64,000 nt of DNA from assembly GCA_964019055.1 (NCBI GenBank), contig OZ025222.1:2929746-2993745 (forward strand), written 5' to 3'. The notes under the pieces were generated by a model. The model was not told where the DNA came from, did not search any database, and saw only the letters and a list, made by a program, of their open reading frames with translations. A program made the position numbers and the translations under genes. The stretch is from Anthopleura xanthogrammica (Eukaryota; Cnidaria; Anthozoa; Actiniaria; Actiniidae). Numbering within the stretch: the first letter of the stretch is position 1; each line of letters starts with the position of its first letter. Positions 46,064 to 57,721 of the stretch are shown here, piece by piece.

Positions 46064-46880
46064 CTTGTTTTGCTTCGTGAAATTTCAGTTCAACTTCTTC
46101 ACGACCATAGAATTACCCTTCTTAGGGCATTTTTAACAGAGAAATCCTTCAGAGACTCTTCAAGCTCAGCCTGTGAGCTCTAAAAATTATGAAGAAAGCA
46201 TTAGAAATAAATTTTTGCTGGAATTTTTGTGACCTTTCTTCTTACAGACATCACGAGCAGAGATCATATTTATAAAATCCAACCAATCGGAAGCGCTGTT
46301 TTATCCGAGTATTCTAAAGAATTCTAAAGGATGTCGCGGTTGGTTGATTTTTTTTAACTTCCTGTGTTGGCATATTCGACCCTGCTTCGACCTTGCACGC
46401 AAGTAGTAATATCAAAATTAACAGGGTCTGCGAAGAGGCCTAGGGAGGGGCTGAGGGGAGGGAGCTAGGGGTGAAAGGGTGGCTTTAGACCCCTCACCAC
46501 TTTTTTGCTAATATATTCAAGATTTTCAAGTCCAGCCCCACCCCCCCCCCCCCATATGAACATATTTCGAAATCTAACCTATCACCTCCCCCAACACAAA
46601 CCCACTCTTCAAGGGCACGTACGTGGTTCGAGGTCCTTACTGACTCAGAGTAAAATCACTAAACTCGTGAAATACATATCATACTAATAGACTTCAGTAG
46701 ACCCTAATTAATTCCATTGATTTCTTTTGTGTCTATTAATTTGACTATAACACTTTAACGAGCAATTTTTATTTCGCTGGTTTAATGACCTTATTCTAAA
46801 AGCGTTGAACAACTTAATCAATCATTTATATTTAAATACGAGCATTTGCTACAAATATTTCATGAATCATAAGAAAAATA
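46064..46880. promoter_or_regulatory. Upstream region of the Death-SEFIR gene
   Basis: The 5' UTR and promoter must lie in the first few hundred bases left of 46064 in transcript sense (higher coordinates). No TATA or palindromic factor site is convincing. 46430-46560 is C/G-run rich with a C-run at 46541. Confidence 0.35.
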
Positions 46881-47139
46881 TACACCTAATTGCAAGAAGT
46901 TGTCATAAAAATAACAAATAACAAATAGGAATTAATTAGAAACATTTTTCTTTATTTTGATTCTAAAGCCCCAAAGATTAATTAGAATAACTGTTTAGTC
47001 ATATAATAACCATATTATCTCAAAAATATCAGTTTATGCCTTAAAAACAGTGAAATAATTACATATGTTTAGCAAAATTAATTAACTCCTATTTGTTATT
47101 TGTTATTTTTATATGACAACGTTCTTGCAATTAGGTGTA
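46881..47139. mobile_element. Non-autonomous DNA transposon, about 60-bp TIRs
   Basis: TACACCTAATTGCAAGAAGT and ATAACAAATAACAAATAGGA are mirrored at the right by TCCTATTTGTTATTTGTTAT and GTTCTTGCAATTAGGTGTA. Flanked by ATA on both sides. No frame inside. Confidence 0.9.
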
Positions 47140-47431
47140 TATATGAGAAAATTTTGATTTAAAAAAAGTGAAATTAAAGGAAAAAACATATATGTAATAA
47201 GTAATGGTTCAAAAAGTGTGATGTATGTTGTCACAGGAAGTCCAACCGCAGAACGGCATTATTGACTTCCGCGCACTGTTGATTTAGTATATATACCACG
47301 TGCACAATCTCTTGAGATTCATTAATCGTTTCTCCAAAGCTTGAGAAATCTTCATATTGATATAAGATACATCAGGATACAAATTTTAATAAGAGCGACT
47401 TTTGATGAACAATTTACTATAAGGAAACTAG

Positions 47432-47692
47432 CAGGGGCGGATCCAGGATTTTGTACTAGGAGGTGCAGTATTGTAGAGGCACCTGCCCGCGAAAACACCG
47501 AATCAAAAAATCTAAAAAAGATATTTTGCAAGTTGGAAAGTAGGGGCACAACGTTGGCCCAGGGAGGGATGCAACCCTCAGAATCAAAGAACGAAAAACG
47601 TTATTTTGTATTGGTTATCTTCAAAATAGGGCTACGAAGTCGATCCAGGGGCGGGGTGCACGGGTCTCCTGGATCCGCCCCTTACTATTTGC
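47432..47692. mobile_element. MITE with GGGGCGGATCCAGGA ends
   Basis: Left end AGGGGCGGATCCAGGATTTT, right end GGGTCTCCTGGATCCGCCCC. Between them are two partial internal repeats with GGGCACAACGTTGGCCC. This end type is widespread in animal hAT-like MITEs (recalled, not checked). The 118-residue frame over it is an artefact. Confidence 0.85.
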
Positions 47693-47904
47693 CTTAATTC
47701 GAACCTGTTAGTCTATGTGCAATTTTACTAATTCGCTCCTAATTCACTAGTATAATACCCCTTCCTTTTTATAGCAACTTAGAAACTGAAATAACAAGAA
47801 GATCGGAGGATTGACACGTGTCCTGGACACCTTCTTCCGGTTGTGGTTTTTGTCAAACCACGTACGTACAGTCATGTTTGACTTCATTGTCAATATCACA
47901 GGTG

Positions 47905-48030
47905 CTTACATGATCTCGAGCCATTTTCGGGCAGAGTCTGATAGCGCGAACTTGTCCGAAAATGCCTCTTTTTCATGTCTGCGCCTGCGATATTTTTGAA
48001 AGCGTTCGCGCATCTCGAAAATGGTCTATT
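47905..48030. mobile_element. Palindromic MITE, family P5 (partial)
   Basis: The right arm GCGATATTTTTGAAAGCGTT, CGCGCATCTCGAAAATGGTC matches the 31640 copy. The left arm is shortened and replaced by TTTTCGGGCAGAGT/CTTGTCCGAAAATG. Confidence 0.75.
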
Positions 48031-48034
48031 TGAA

Positions 48035-48124
48035 CAAAATAGAACATAATTTGAACAAAATAGAACATAATAATAATAATAATTATTATTATTATTATTA
48101 TTAATTATTATTATTATTATATTA

Positions 48125-48170
<46 letters not shown>

Positions 48171-48172
48171 TT
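48035..48172. repeat. Direct 22-bp repeat and (ATT)n microsatellite
   Basis: TTGAACAAAATAGAACATAA occurs twice, followed by about 100 bp of ATT/AAT runs. Confidence 0.92.
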
Positions 48173-48269
48173 TCAAATGTTGTGCACCTGAAACTTGTGT
48201 CGTAAGGCAAGTTTCATAAAAAATTGTTTCGTGAAAACATTCCTCCAAAAAGACTACTACGCACACTAG

Positions 48270-48420
48270 AGCGAAAAGTCACGGCATGCTCACAGTACAG
48301 TGGGCACCGTTATGGCGCGACGCGGACACGCACGGCACCGAAATGTCGAATGTTTCACACATGGCACGGCACGGCACTGACACGGTCACGGCAAGGCGCG
48401 GTCCGTGCCGCAAGTTTTTT
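48270..48420. repeat. CACGG-rich, GC-rich repeat
   Basis: CACGGCA/GCACGG words recur (GGCACGGCACGGCACTGACA), with TGCCGT inversions at both ends, in otherwise AT-rich surroundings. Confidence 0.7.
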
Positions 48421-49379
48421 ATAAAACTGCTCTATTTTCAGAAACATCTTTGATCCGCTAAAAAATGCAAATTGCTCTGTTTCGTTTAAAAAAATTCATC
48501 CACTTCTCCGGCACCATCCATGTTCTTTCGGGATGTCGAGGACAAACGTACAATCGTAACTTCCAGCTTAATTTGCGATTTGATTGGCGGCTGCTTTCTC
48601 GGTTTCTGATTGGTGGGCTCTAGATGGAAATTAAAGCTATTTTAGCGTTCTTGGTGCTGAAAACTTTGTAACCATTCTATTTGCGCTGTAACTAAGAAAC
48701 CCTTTTTGATCGAATTGAAAAGATCAAAATGATTCAAGAATGCTTGAGCTCCTTGTGTCTCCTTTGTATTCTTAATACAAAAACTTCATTTTGATATTCA
48801 ATTAATTTTAGCGAGTTCAATGCCTGAAAAGACGGTATATTATGCCTGCTCGCTGACCGCCATTCCTGTTCACATTTTAGTTCTCTTTCACTGCTCTTTA
48901 ACCACATACTATCTATTTGTTCGTGAACTGTCTGTCTTCCTTCCTCTCTCCATCCTTTATTTTGAATTAATAAAGCTCTTTGGAAACCTTTTTTCCGTTT
49001 CATTAGTCCTATTTTCTTTACCTTTTAATTTTTTAACCTTGTTCGAAGCGGTTTTTCCGTCCACTTCTTTAGTAGGTGCGACTTTTTCTAGAAAATTCTT
49101 TCCTTTTTTTCTGTTTTGTTTTAATTAACTCGCAAATGAATTCGTAATTGAGCTTTTTCTCGAGACTCGAGGATATCTTCATTAAAATGGTTTCAGAACT
49201 TTGATATATGCCGTCGTGCAAGCCCTTCAGCATTGGGAAACATTTTGTCAAATTTCACAATCGGAATAAATGATATACTGAACAAATATTTAAGAAAATA
49301 ATTGCTCAGTTTGACAAGAAAACTGTTCGTATATTTTAGAGAGGGACAAAATAAATATTCATCGTTAAAGAAAGTGAAC

Positions 49380-49638
49380 TAAATGAAATTTTTTTCGGGA
49401 AAAAATTACGATGTTTTGGCTGGGTTGAAATGACGTCACAAGTTCATGAATTATGCATGAAGAGTCTACAACATGGCTGTTCGCCCGAAAGGTCATCCAC
49501 TTTGTTCTGTGTTTACGAGGCGAAATCTTCAAAACAAGAGACAAACATACTCAAAATGCCATGTTTTTTAGCCGTTTGGTGAATAAGGAAAACTGTTATG
49601 CCGTGTAGTTGTGCTATGGGAGCTTGTTTGTTTAGAGA
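49380..49638 (+). promoter_or_regulatory. Promoter region of the PH-domain gene
   Basis: The 260 bp before the ATG include a perfect CRE (TGACGTCA) at 49432 and no TATA box in clear position. Repeats are absent, in contrast to the region upstream. Confidence 0.45.
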
Positions 49639-51274
49639 ATGGCTTCAGTTCCACAAGATGTAAACAGAACCAAATGGTTGACTTTGATCGATGGAAACGA
49701 AGATCAGGCGAGAGTTTCTCCCACTAAAACTCACCCTGATTTCTCTCCAAGCCTAAGACAAGGAGAAATCTTGATCGAAGGGGAATTCATAGAGCTGGAT
49801 GAACAATTATGGTTTGACAAGAACGTTCGTATTTTAATCACATCGGACTTTCTCTACCTCACTGAGAAGGGATCAAAAACCAAGATCAAAAATCAAGCAC
49901 ATGTTCTCCAACCTGAGGCCACAAAAAGGGTCTCGAAATTTCGCCGTTCTGAAATAAAAACAGAAATTATTGAAGGATGTTTATATACGTTTAAGGCTAA
50001 ATGGTGTAAAGACAGTCGCTGGAAGAGGTACCGATTGTGTGGGCAGGATAATGAGCTGGAGTGGCAAAAATGGATGAAGAGTTTTCAGTTATCTTCAATG
50101 CAATCAAGATCCGAAGATTTCGAGATTCCCCCGATGGCTCTGCCAGAATCGGGAGCCAACACGGATATGTCGTCCTCAGACGATGACGAGGAAGAAGAAT
50201 TAGATACAGATGAGCTTTCTTTGCCCAAATGTTTGCCTTTGTGTGTGGATCGAACGATGTCAATGTTGTCTATGACAATGCTCAACCCGAGCAATGTGCG
50301 TAAGCTGGCCATATCTAATCTGCAAAAAGACAATAACTCCATGAAGAGGGCATCTCTAGGTACAATAGGAAGCGAGAATGAAGATGTGTTTTATGACTTA
50401 GGTCCTGGATCTTTACTGAGGTCAAATTCACACCCTAGATTATCTTATACCAAGCCATTTTGCACATTCTCATTGATGAATGTTTCGGAATTAAATAACG
50501 TGAATATAGATGATGATCTGAAAATTAGGAAAGGAATGGTGGAGTCGGGGAGCTTAGATCCAACGATAGTACAGCAGATTAAATCTAAATCATTTGAAAG
50601 GATACGGCGAGGGAATAAATATCCTCACAATGTTACGGCGGCTGAACTCGCGCTGCAGAATAGGATTGAGTATCTTAGAGCACATCCCAGTAATTTAAAC
50701 TTTGTACGGAGGCATTTATGGGATGAAAAAACCCTTGCCGTTCCATCACCATGCCATAACCGTAGGTTGTCACTCTCTTTAGCTCTCAATAGTGATGCAA
50801 ACAGAATTCCGCAGGGTACTGAGAGTGCATTTGGTATTAGCCCAGTTAAACGGTCGCTATTAAGAACAGAGAGCTCTCCTGCAAGGCCTATGTACTTATC
50901 TGGAATCAAAAGCACAGGAACCCCAAATAAGAGAACACCAGTTGCTAGACGTCTTAATTTTAAGGATGATATGGTGGTTGAAGAACAAGATTCAGATCAA
51001 AAACCACAGAAAGCAAAAGTACGGAGATTTTGGACCATTCTTCACAAAAAACGAACTAGAAATCATCCATCCTTACCAGATATACCATTTTCACCTGCAA
51101 AAGAGTATTCTAATGAATTTGAAAGCAGTCCCTCTAGATTGCAAAGGGGAAAGAGTTTCAGTGCCGGCATGGGCCGCAGTAGACATTCTGAAGAGACGAA
51201 TTACGGCAAAGAACTGAGAAAAAACAAAGTAACTTACAAATCAACAGTGACGTCACCATTACCTGCTCGACAAG
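49639..51274 (+). CDS. PH-domain protein, long first coding exon (gene continues right)
   Basis: A single 1636-nt exon is open from ATG (49639). It reads into a strong donor, CAAG|GTAAGA, at 51275, leaving phase 1; the frame would stop five codons into the intron. Residues about 39-152 look like a PH domain: LRQGEILIEGEF, RILITSDFLYLTE, a basic loop with RFKAK-type spacing and a C-terminal helix ELEWQKWMKSF with the invariant Trp. The rest is disordered: an acidic run SSSDDDEEEELDTDE (about 174-190), many basic Ser/Thr-Pro sites (SPVKRS, TPNKRTPVARR), and RIEYLRAHPSNLNFVRRHLW. It likely continues into 60985-61038 and 63856 onward, since phases agree. I cannot name the family. A Rho-GEF or other signalling scaffold is possible, but no catalytic domain is in the window. 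Confidence 0.8.
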
Positions 51275-52605
51275 GTAAGAATAAACATCTTTAAATTTTA
51301 ATAAATTAATACTAATTAATAGAAATTTTTATACATGTTGTCTTCAATGAAATTTATAAATATGAAAGTTTTTGTTGCATTGATGATAATTTTTGTTTAT
51401 ACGTCCATGTGCGCTGCTAACAATCTATTAGAAATGGTTAATGCATGAATAGATACAAACAAAGGTTAGATGCTTATGCAAGGGTTTCGATCAAGCATTA
51501 AGTCTAGATAATTATAAGGGGATATTGATCAAGGTCATTCTTATTTGCATCTTATGTGTTGGAGGAAAGTTCAATTGAAATGCAAAAAAATAAGATTATG
51601 ATTTCTGCTACTGAGATCAAACAAACTCATCGATCATTAAGATGTTCATTAAATGTTATAACAGTGAAAAAACAATAATATTTATTAAGTATACATGTAT
51701 AGTCGATGAAAATGGTCCAAAAAACCATGCTGTTCAAAAACCACATTCAGCTCTGCATCATTACATAGTATATTCAAATATTTCCATTTTCATCAATATT
51801 CACCACTTTGAATATTGTGACGCATTAGAAATTATGAGATTATGCTGACAGTTCAATTAGCACATGTCATTCAACCAGTAGTTAGTCGGCATTACAGGGG
51901 CTAGGCTTGAAAGAGCAGCCGGCCAATGGCCAAAATGCAGATCAAATTTTACTACTGCCAGACTAGAACAATTTTGAACTGCAAAATGGAAAATAAAATG
52001 GTGGTTGAAATTTTGCTCCACCAAATTATTTGTCCTGCCAAAAATAAAAACACTGTACATGTCCAGCCATTTTTAATTTATATTTCAAGCCTACATTATT
52101 TCACAAATGCAAGAACTAGTATAGTTCAAAGATTTCTATAATTTTATTTTTATCTGACTGTAAGTTTGTGACACATTAAAAAACACACACTAAATAGAAA
52201 CAAAATAGACAAGCTTGTAGACAGAAACATAAAACAGCAGACACAAATGAACAATTTGATTATTTAGATCTGTTAATATGTTTTAACGTCCACACAAGCA
52301 AATGTCAGACATTCGGACGTCAAACTCTTCCTGTAGGTGCCAAATCTAATTTTAAAATATACAAAATGAATTCATATATATGTATTCTTCATCATGAATT
52401 AACGTCACATGTCAGGAAGTCAGTTCAAATAAAAATTCAAGGAAAATAGTTATTGAATGAAGAGTAAAATTCCACATAAAGTATTATATAACTCACACAA
52501 TTTTGCATAAAATATTTTTTTATTTTATAGCAGAGAAAGAAAAGCTATTTTGTGTATATATATATACAGCTGTACCAGAATATATTAAAACAGTTTAGAT
52601 TTAGT
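51275..52605. other. PH-gene intron, one dispersed repeat
   Basis: 51960-52040 (ACAATTTTGAACTGCAAAAT, GGAAAATAAAATGG, AATTATTTGTCCTGCC) matches 28465-28560 in a Twinkle intron, so it is a dispersed repeat of unknown class. Nothing else. Confidence 0.6.
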
Positions 52606-52609
52606 TTGT

Positions 52610-52990
52610 TAGGTCAATCTTTCCCTTATTTCAATGGTTTTCTCCAGCTTCTCTGGTTTTCCTCCCTCTGCAAATTATAAAACCCAACATGCCAAATTCA
52701 AATTTGATCTGTCAGCTAGTCTACCCGGAATTAGAGCAGCCCAGAGCTGTTTCAGGGTTTGATCTGTGAGTTAGTTGTGCCCTGACTTAGATCAGCCCAG
52801 AGGTTGTTTCAGGGTTTGATCTGAGAGTTAGCCGTGCCCTTACTTAGATCAGCCCAGAGGTTGTTTCAGGGTTTGATCTGTGAGTTAGCCATTCCCTGAC
52901 TTAGATCAGCCAAGAGGTTGTTTCAGGGTTCGATCTGTGCATTACCCATATTCCCTGACTGTAGATCAGATCAGCCCATAGGTTATTCTT
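52610..52990 (+). mobile_element. SINE body with 57-bp tandem tail
   Basis: The body has TTTTCTCCAGCTTCTCTGGT and TTTTCCTCCCTCTGCAAATT, then about five tail units (GATCTGTGAGTTAG ... CCCAGAGGTTGTTTCAGGG) that decay toward the end. Confidence 0.9.
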
Positions 52991-53739
52991 GGGTTTAGCA
53001 ATTGATAAAATCAACATTTGGTTACTTGTTGTAGTACACTCTTATTTTTGTATCAAAACGCCTGAGCCTTTGTCATTATAATAATGAAATATGGTACATA
53101 TGTGCTATATATAACATGTAAAAATAATATACAGATAAGGATTTTAGGATTTCGCTTTGTTATTCTAACCATTTATAGTGGGATTAATATTTTTAGCTGA
53201 CAAGATACTGAAAAAAAATACCATTAAATTAGGTTATTTTTCACTTTGTTTGACAGAAAGCTGACATATTTTAGTGTAGATTAAGTGGCATACCGCTAAA
53301 AGCTTTTTCTAGTACAAGTTGTTTTCAAAATAAAGCAGTGATTTTTTTTCTTTTTCGAGATCCTCAAATTTTTAATACTGCTCTCTTTAAAAACGTATTC
53401 CAGTATTTTTGCTTGAAAAATATCCTACTTGATTCACATGTATGTTTGAATGATTGTATCTCCAAACTTATGAATGAATAGATATATTGATCACTTTGTA
53501 AATTCGTGTGAATTTAAAATATGTGAGGTTACAACATATTATAAGAGATAATATTTAAGGATAAGTTGAATGTTAAAAACTACTATATATATGCAAGTTG
53601 TAAATATAAGACATAGACTATTGTGGTTTATACCAAATGCTAACGCATTTAGGAATGAAACTGTTCTTGTAACGTTCAGTCCTGCATTTATACAATGGGA
53701 GTTTTCATGGATTTCTTAGACTGTACCTTACAATTATGA

Positions 53740-53965
53740 CCCTGAAACAAGCCCTATACGTGGCTAACTTACAGATCTAATCAGGGCTTAGCATGTACCT
53801 GGTACACGTTAGGTTTTCCAGAAGGAGAAAAACCAGAGAACCCAGGAGAAAAATTAAACCTTCAAACCAAAGGAGAGGCCTAGCTAACTAAATATACTAA
53901 CATGTGATGCCGAGTCCAGGAATTGAACCCTAGACCCCAAAAGTGTGAGGCAAGAATGGATAGAT
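53740..53965 (-). mobile_element. SINE copy, reverse orientation
   Basis: A tail stub (CTGAAACAAGCCCTATACGT), the reversed body CAGGAGAAAAATTAAACC and the head with AATTGAACCCTAGACCCCAA. Contains TACCTGGTACACGTTAGGTT. Confidence 0.8.
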
Positions 53966-54439
53966 GGAAAAATGACTGAATGGATGAATGAATGAATGAG
54001 AATAAAAAAGTGTCATCTGAACATACTTAGAATTTTTATAAAAATTACTTTTTTTTCAAAAATAATTTTCTATATCTATACTTACCATTCAGGAAGTAAA
54101 CACAAATCATTTAAGAAAAATAAAAAATATACACTAAACTCAAACTAAAATGTTTTGAAATTCAAAAAGAAATTTCCAAAGATACTTGACTTGGTCTGTA
54201 AATAAAGACGTAACACTCAAAATCTTTCATAAACATCTTGAAGTAACTCAATTTTACTTTTTAGTCACTTGAATTCAGAGTTGTTACATAAGTGTTGTTT
54301 AAGTCTTAATGTCAATAATTTTAGGGATTTTTGAATGATCTATCACTGCACCATTATCCACGAAGTAGTTCTTTATCTAAATAATGTAACCAAGGCAACA
54401 GAGCGAAAAGTGGGGGTGCCTAATCATGACATTCTCCTT

Positions 54440-54855
54440 GCTATGACTTAGATCAGCCCAGAGGTTGTTTCAGGGTTCAATCTGTGAGTTAGCCATGCCC
54501 TGACTTAGATCAGTCCAGAGGTTGTTTCAGGGTTTGATCTGTGAGTTAGCCATGCTCTGACTTAGATCAGCCCAGAGGTGGTTTCAGGGGTTGATCTGTG
54601 ACTTAGCCGTGCCCTGACTTAGATCAGCCCAGAAGTTGTTTCAGGGTTTGATTTGTGAGTTAGCCGTGCCCTGACTTAAATCAGCTCAGCGGTTGTTTCA
54701 GGGCTCAATCTGTGAGTTAGCCATATATGCCCTGACTTAGATCAGCCCAGAAGTTGTTTCAGGGTTTGATCTGTGAGTTAGCCGTGCCCTGACTTAGATC
54801 AGCCAGGGGATGTTGTTTCAAGGTTTGATCAGTGAGTTAGTCATGCCCATAAATA
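54440..54855 (+). repeat. 57-bp SINE-tail array, seven units without a SINE head
   Basis: ACTTAGATCAGCCCAGAGG-GTTGTTTCAGGG units repeat with variants, while no B box or body precedes them (only a 5-bp truncated start). Confidence 0.92.
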
Positions 54856-54859
54856 AATG

Positions 54860-55890
54860 GTTATAATATTCATATTATAAGATTATGACATTGTCACTTA
54901 AATCTGCTCGTAATATTTTGTCTTTTTATATATATTTTGTTTTGTTAAAAAATCTTATTTGAGGACATTTAGGGCAGTTTTGTTATAAATTGGCCTAGAC
55001 CTGCCTAGAGGAAGTTGCCTCAGGCATTGTAGATTTTACCTGTTCAAAACAAGCCCTTTGGCATGTTTAAAACATCCTTACACATTCATTAATCCTCAGG
55101 TTACAAGCTGTTAGTACCCAAGGGACATTTTTGAACCTTGTATTTATATTTCTTAAGATAATCCTTCAATTTTGTCACCTCTTGTCTTCTGTCTGTTAGA
55201 CATCTGTCATAAAAGAAAACTGAAAAAAATTATAAGCAAAATTTGGTACCCTAGCTATTTAGCATTTTGAAAGCTTGACCTATTTTCAAAAGTCTGATTC
55301 TCTCTACCTATGTTATATTCAAAATTAAACGAAGGAAACACTTGAGATAGATAATGTTACCAGAGACTTGTATTTCCTCCTTTGAATCTTGAGCTAAGGA
55401 ACTAAAACATGATATATTCACTAAAATAGCGTAGATTTGAGTCTAAATTGTTTTTGATCAAGAGGTTAGTGTTCATCTTTGGCGATAACATCAGGTTAAT
55501 TGCCTAGGGCTATGCCAGGTGGGAGTACAGACAGCCATTAATTCTGGCTCACTCGACCAAAAAATCCAAAACAAGATAGGATTGATAATAAGTCACAGCG
55601 TGCAGACAGACTTTAGTGTCATTGTTCTTTTAATAGCGGCTCATTTGGTTGTATTTATATCTATTGATTTCTTCAGTGAAGGTTGTCATAACTGTTTTAA
55701 TGTGTCTGTGAGAAATTTACATGACAATATTGCTTTCGTTTTATAACAATATCTGTGGAATCTGAGAATTTCGTAGTTGATAACTTTTTGGATTTGATGG
55801 ACTTGAATGTTAGTTTCCTTCTTTTTTCTTTTTTTTTTGTTGCATTTTATAGGACATTTTATTTTATTTTATAAGTCAATGGAGGCCCTC
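54860..55890. other. PH-gene intron, nothing recognised
   Basis: A 75-residue frame at 55519-55746 has no domain or phase-compatible donor. Confidence 0.5.
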
Positions 55891-55929
55891 AATGAAAACC
55901 AGAATTGTGATGAATGAAATAGTATTTTT

Positions 55930-56125
55930 TATTATTATCATCATCATCACTATGCATCATCATCATTATCATCACTATCATCTTCATCATCATCTTCATC
56001 ATCATCATCTTATAAGCATCATTGCCACCATCATCACCAACATCACCATCATCAATATCATCACCATCATCAGCATCATCACTATCATCATCATCCCCGT
56101 CATCACCATCATCATGAACATGAGG
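55930..56125. repeat. (CAT)n imperfect microsatellite
   Basis: CATCATCATCACCAT-type run. Gives His/Ile- or Asp-rich frames that are artefacts. Confidence 0.96.
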
Positions 56126-56372
56126 ATTATGATGATGATGCAAGTGTTCTGTTGCATTTCATTCGATGCGTTCGAAGTATCCAATTTTCCCCTCGTTTCA
56201 TTACTGTTTTTAGTTACAATTTTTTTACGTAATCAAGGATTTTTATTGCGGAAGATTTCTTTGTCTCTGAGATGTTCTGTTTTCCTTCAGTTATAACATG
56301 TGCGCATTTTCTTCATCTCGTGCGCGGGTTATGAAACAATAGGACTTATTATACCGATATTAAATATTGGAA

Positions 56373-56755
56373 TACCTGTGTCAAACTGACCGAGTGCCTA
56401 AGCGAAGACTGGTGAAACGAAACGCGTTCCATTGCGTTACAACTGTTTCAGTCACGAAATGAAAGTAGCGATGGAAGCGTAACGATTGGGATCCCTGTGT
56501 CAAGCTGACCGAGTGCCTAAACGAGGACTGTGGAAACGAAACGCGTTCCATTGCGTTACAATAAATTGTTTCAGTCACGAAATGAAAGTAGCGATGGAAG
56601 CGTAACGATTGGAATCCCTGTGTCAAACTGACCGAGTGCCTAAACGAAGACTGGGGAAACGAAACGCGTTCCATTGCGTTACAATTGTTTCAGTCACGAA
56701 ATGAAAGTAGCGATGTCATCATAACACTTGGGATTCCTGATATCTCTAAAGGTCA
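56373..56755 (+). repeat. Tandem repeat of about 120 bp, three units plus a partial
   Basis: Units start near 56375, 56494 and 56617 (CCTGTGTCAAACTGACCGAG, GAAACGAAACGCGTTCCATT, GCGTTACAA, AGTAGCGATGGAAGCGTAAC). Confidence 0.95.
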
Positions 56756-56827
56756 TCCGTTCCATTGCGTTACAGTCGTTTCAATCCTTTCCGTCCTTAC
56801 TGAGAGTGCTGAAAACTGAAATTAAGC

Positions 56828-56925
56828 TCAATTTGGAAGACAAAACAATAGGTTTCAATTCTCAGGAGATTTTTTTTGTCCAACAAATTGAGCTGGTTTG
56901 ACTTCACACGAACCGATCTATACTG
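56828..56925. mobile_element. Palindromic MITE, family P1 copy 4 (degraded)
   Basis: AGCTCAATTTGGAAGACAAA, AACAATAGG, and TTGTCCAACAAATTGAGCTG with decayed ends. Confidence 0.8.
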
Positions 56926-57601
56926 TGTACCTTATAACCAATGTTTTGACTGTCATTTGAGGACTTTGAGATACTCTCTTATTATTTTTTTATTGTTAAT
57001 TTTTTTGGGGGTAAACTTTCAGTTAAATATCTCCTATTATAACGTATTCATTAATATATATTTCATATTTATAAGAATGAATTTATTATTATTATTATTA
57101 TTTTTATTTTATTTTTTTTAGCTAGTTTTCAGGGGTTTTTTTTTCTTCGTATTGTATTTTTTTAAGTGATATGAGTTTTTCTTTTTATATAATTTTGCCA
57201 TAACTTATTATTCATTTTATATCGATTTACACACCCTATCAAAACCGCCCAAAATTAGAATATTATTTCATCGTCGAAGAGTAACGTAACTCTTTTCCTC
57301 AAAAAACGAAAAGTAAAACCCGAATAAGGAATAAAAGCCGTGGGAGGTGTCGAAATTAAAGCAGAACTGTCATAAAACTTCCAAAATACTTGTAATATGA
57401 CCCCTACAGAAGATCAGACGATTCCTTTCAGGTCAAATTCATGCTCTTACGACAGACCTACTGTACTTTACGCCAGTGCCACTCAGAACCAAGCACGCAG
57501 GGGCAACGCTCGGTAGCGTCTGCCACTGTTAACAACATCTTGAATTTTACTAGTAAATTTAGGACACAAATGATGATTTTAAGCCGTCAGAAGTCTAGAA
57601 A

Positions 57602-57719
57602 ATGGAGATTTTAGGGCCGCTGTATGATAAGTCTCTTCTTGACGAAAGATTCAATCCTCTTTATTTCCGTTCACAAGGAAGCTTATGGTCGATTCTTACT
57701 CAATTTGACGATGACAGAG
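57602..57719 (+). CDS. Candidate alternative first coding exon of the PH-domain gene
   Basis: ATG at 57602 opens a 118-nt frame (MEILGPLYDKSLLDERF...) that ends in phase 1 at AGAG|GTAGGA. The peptide is about 39 residues, not repeat-derived and balanced in composition. The phase and strand allow splicing to 60985. It could instead be the first exon of a separate downstream gene, or a chance frame. Confidence 0.55.
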
Positions 57720-57721
57720 GT

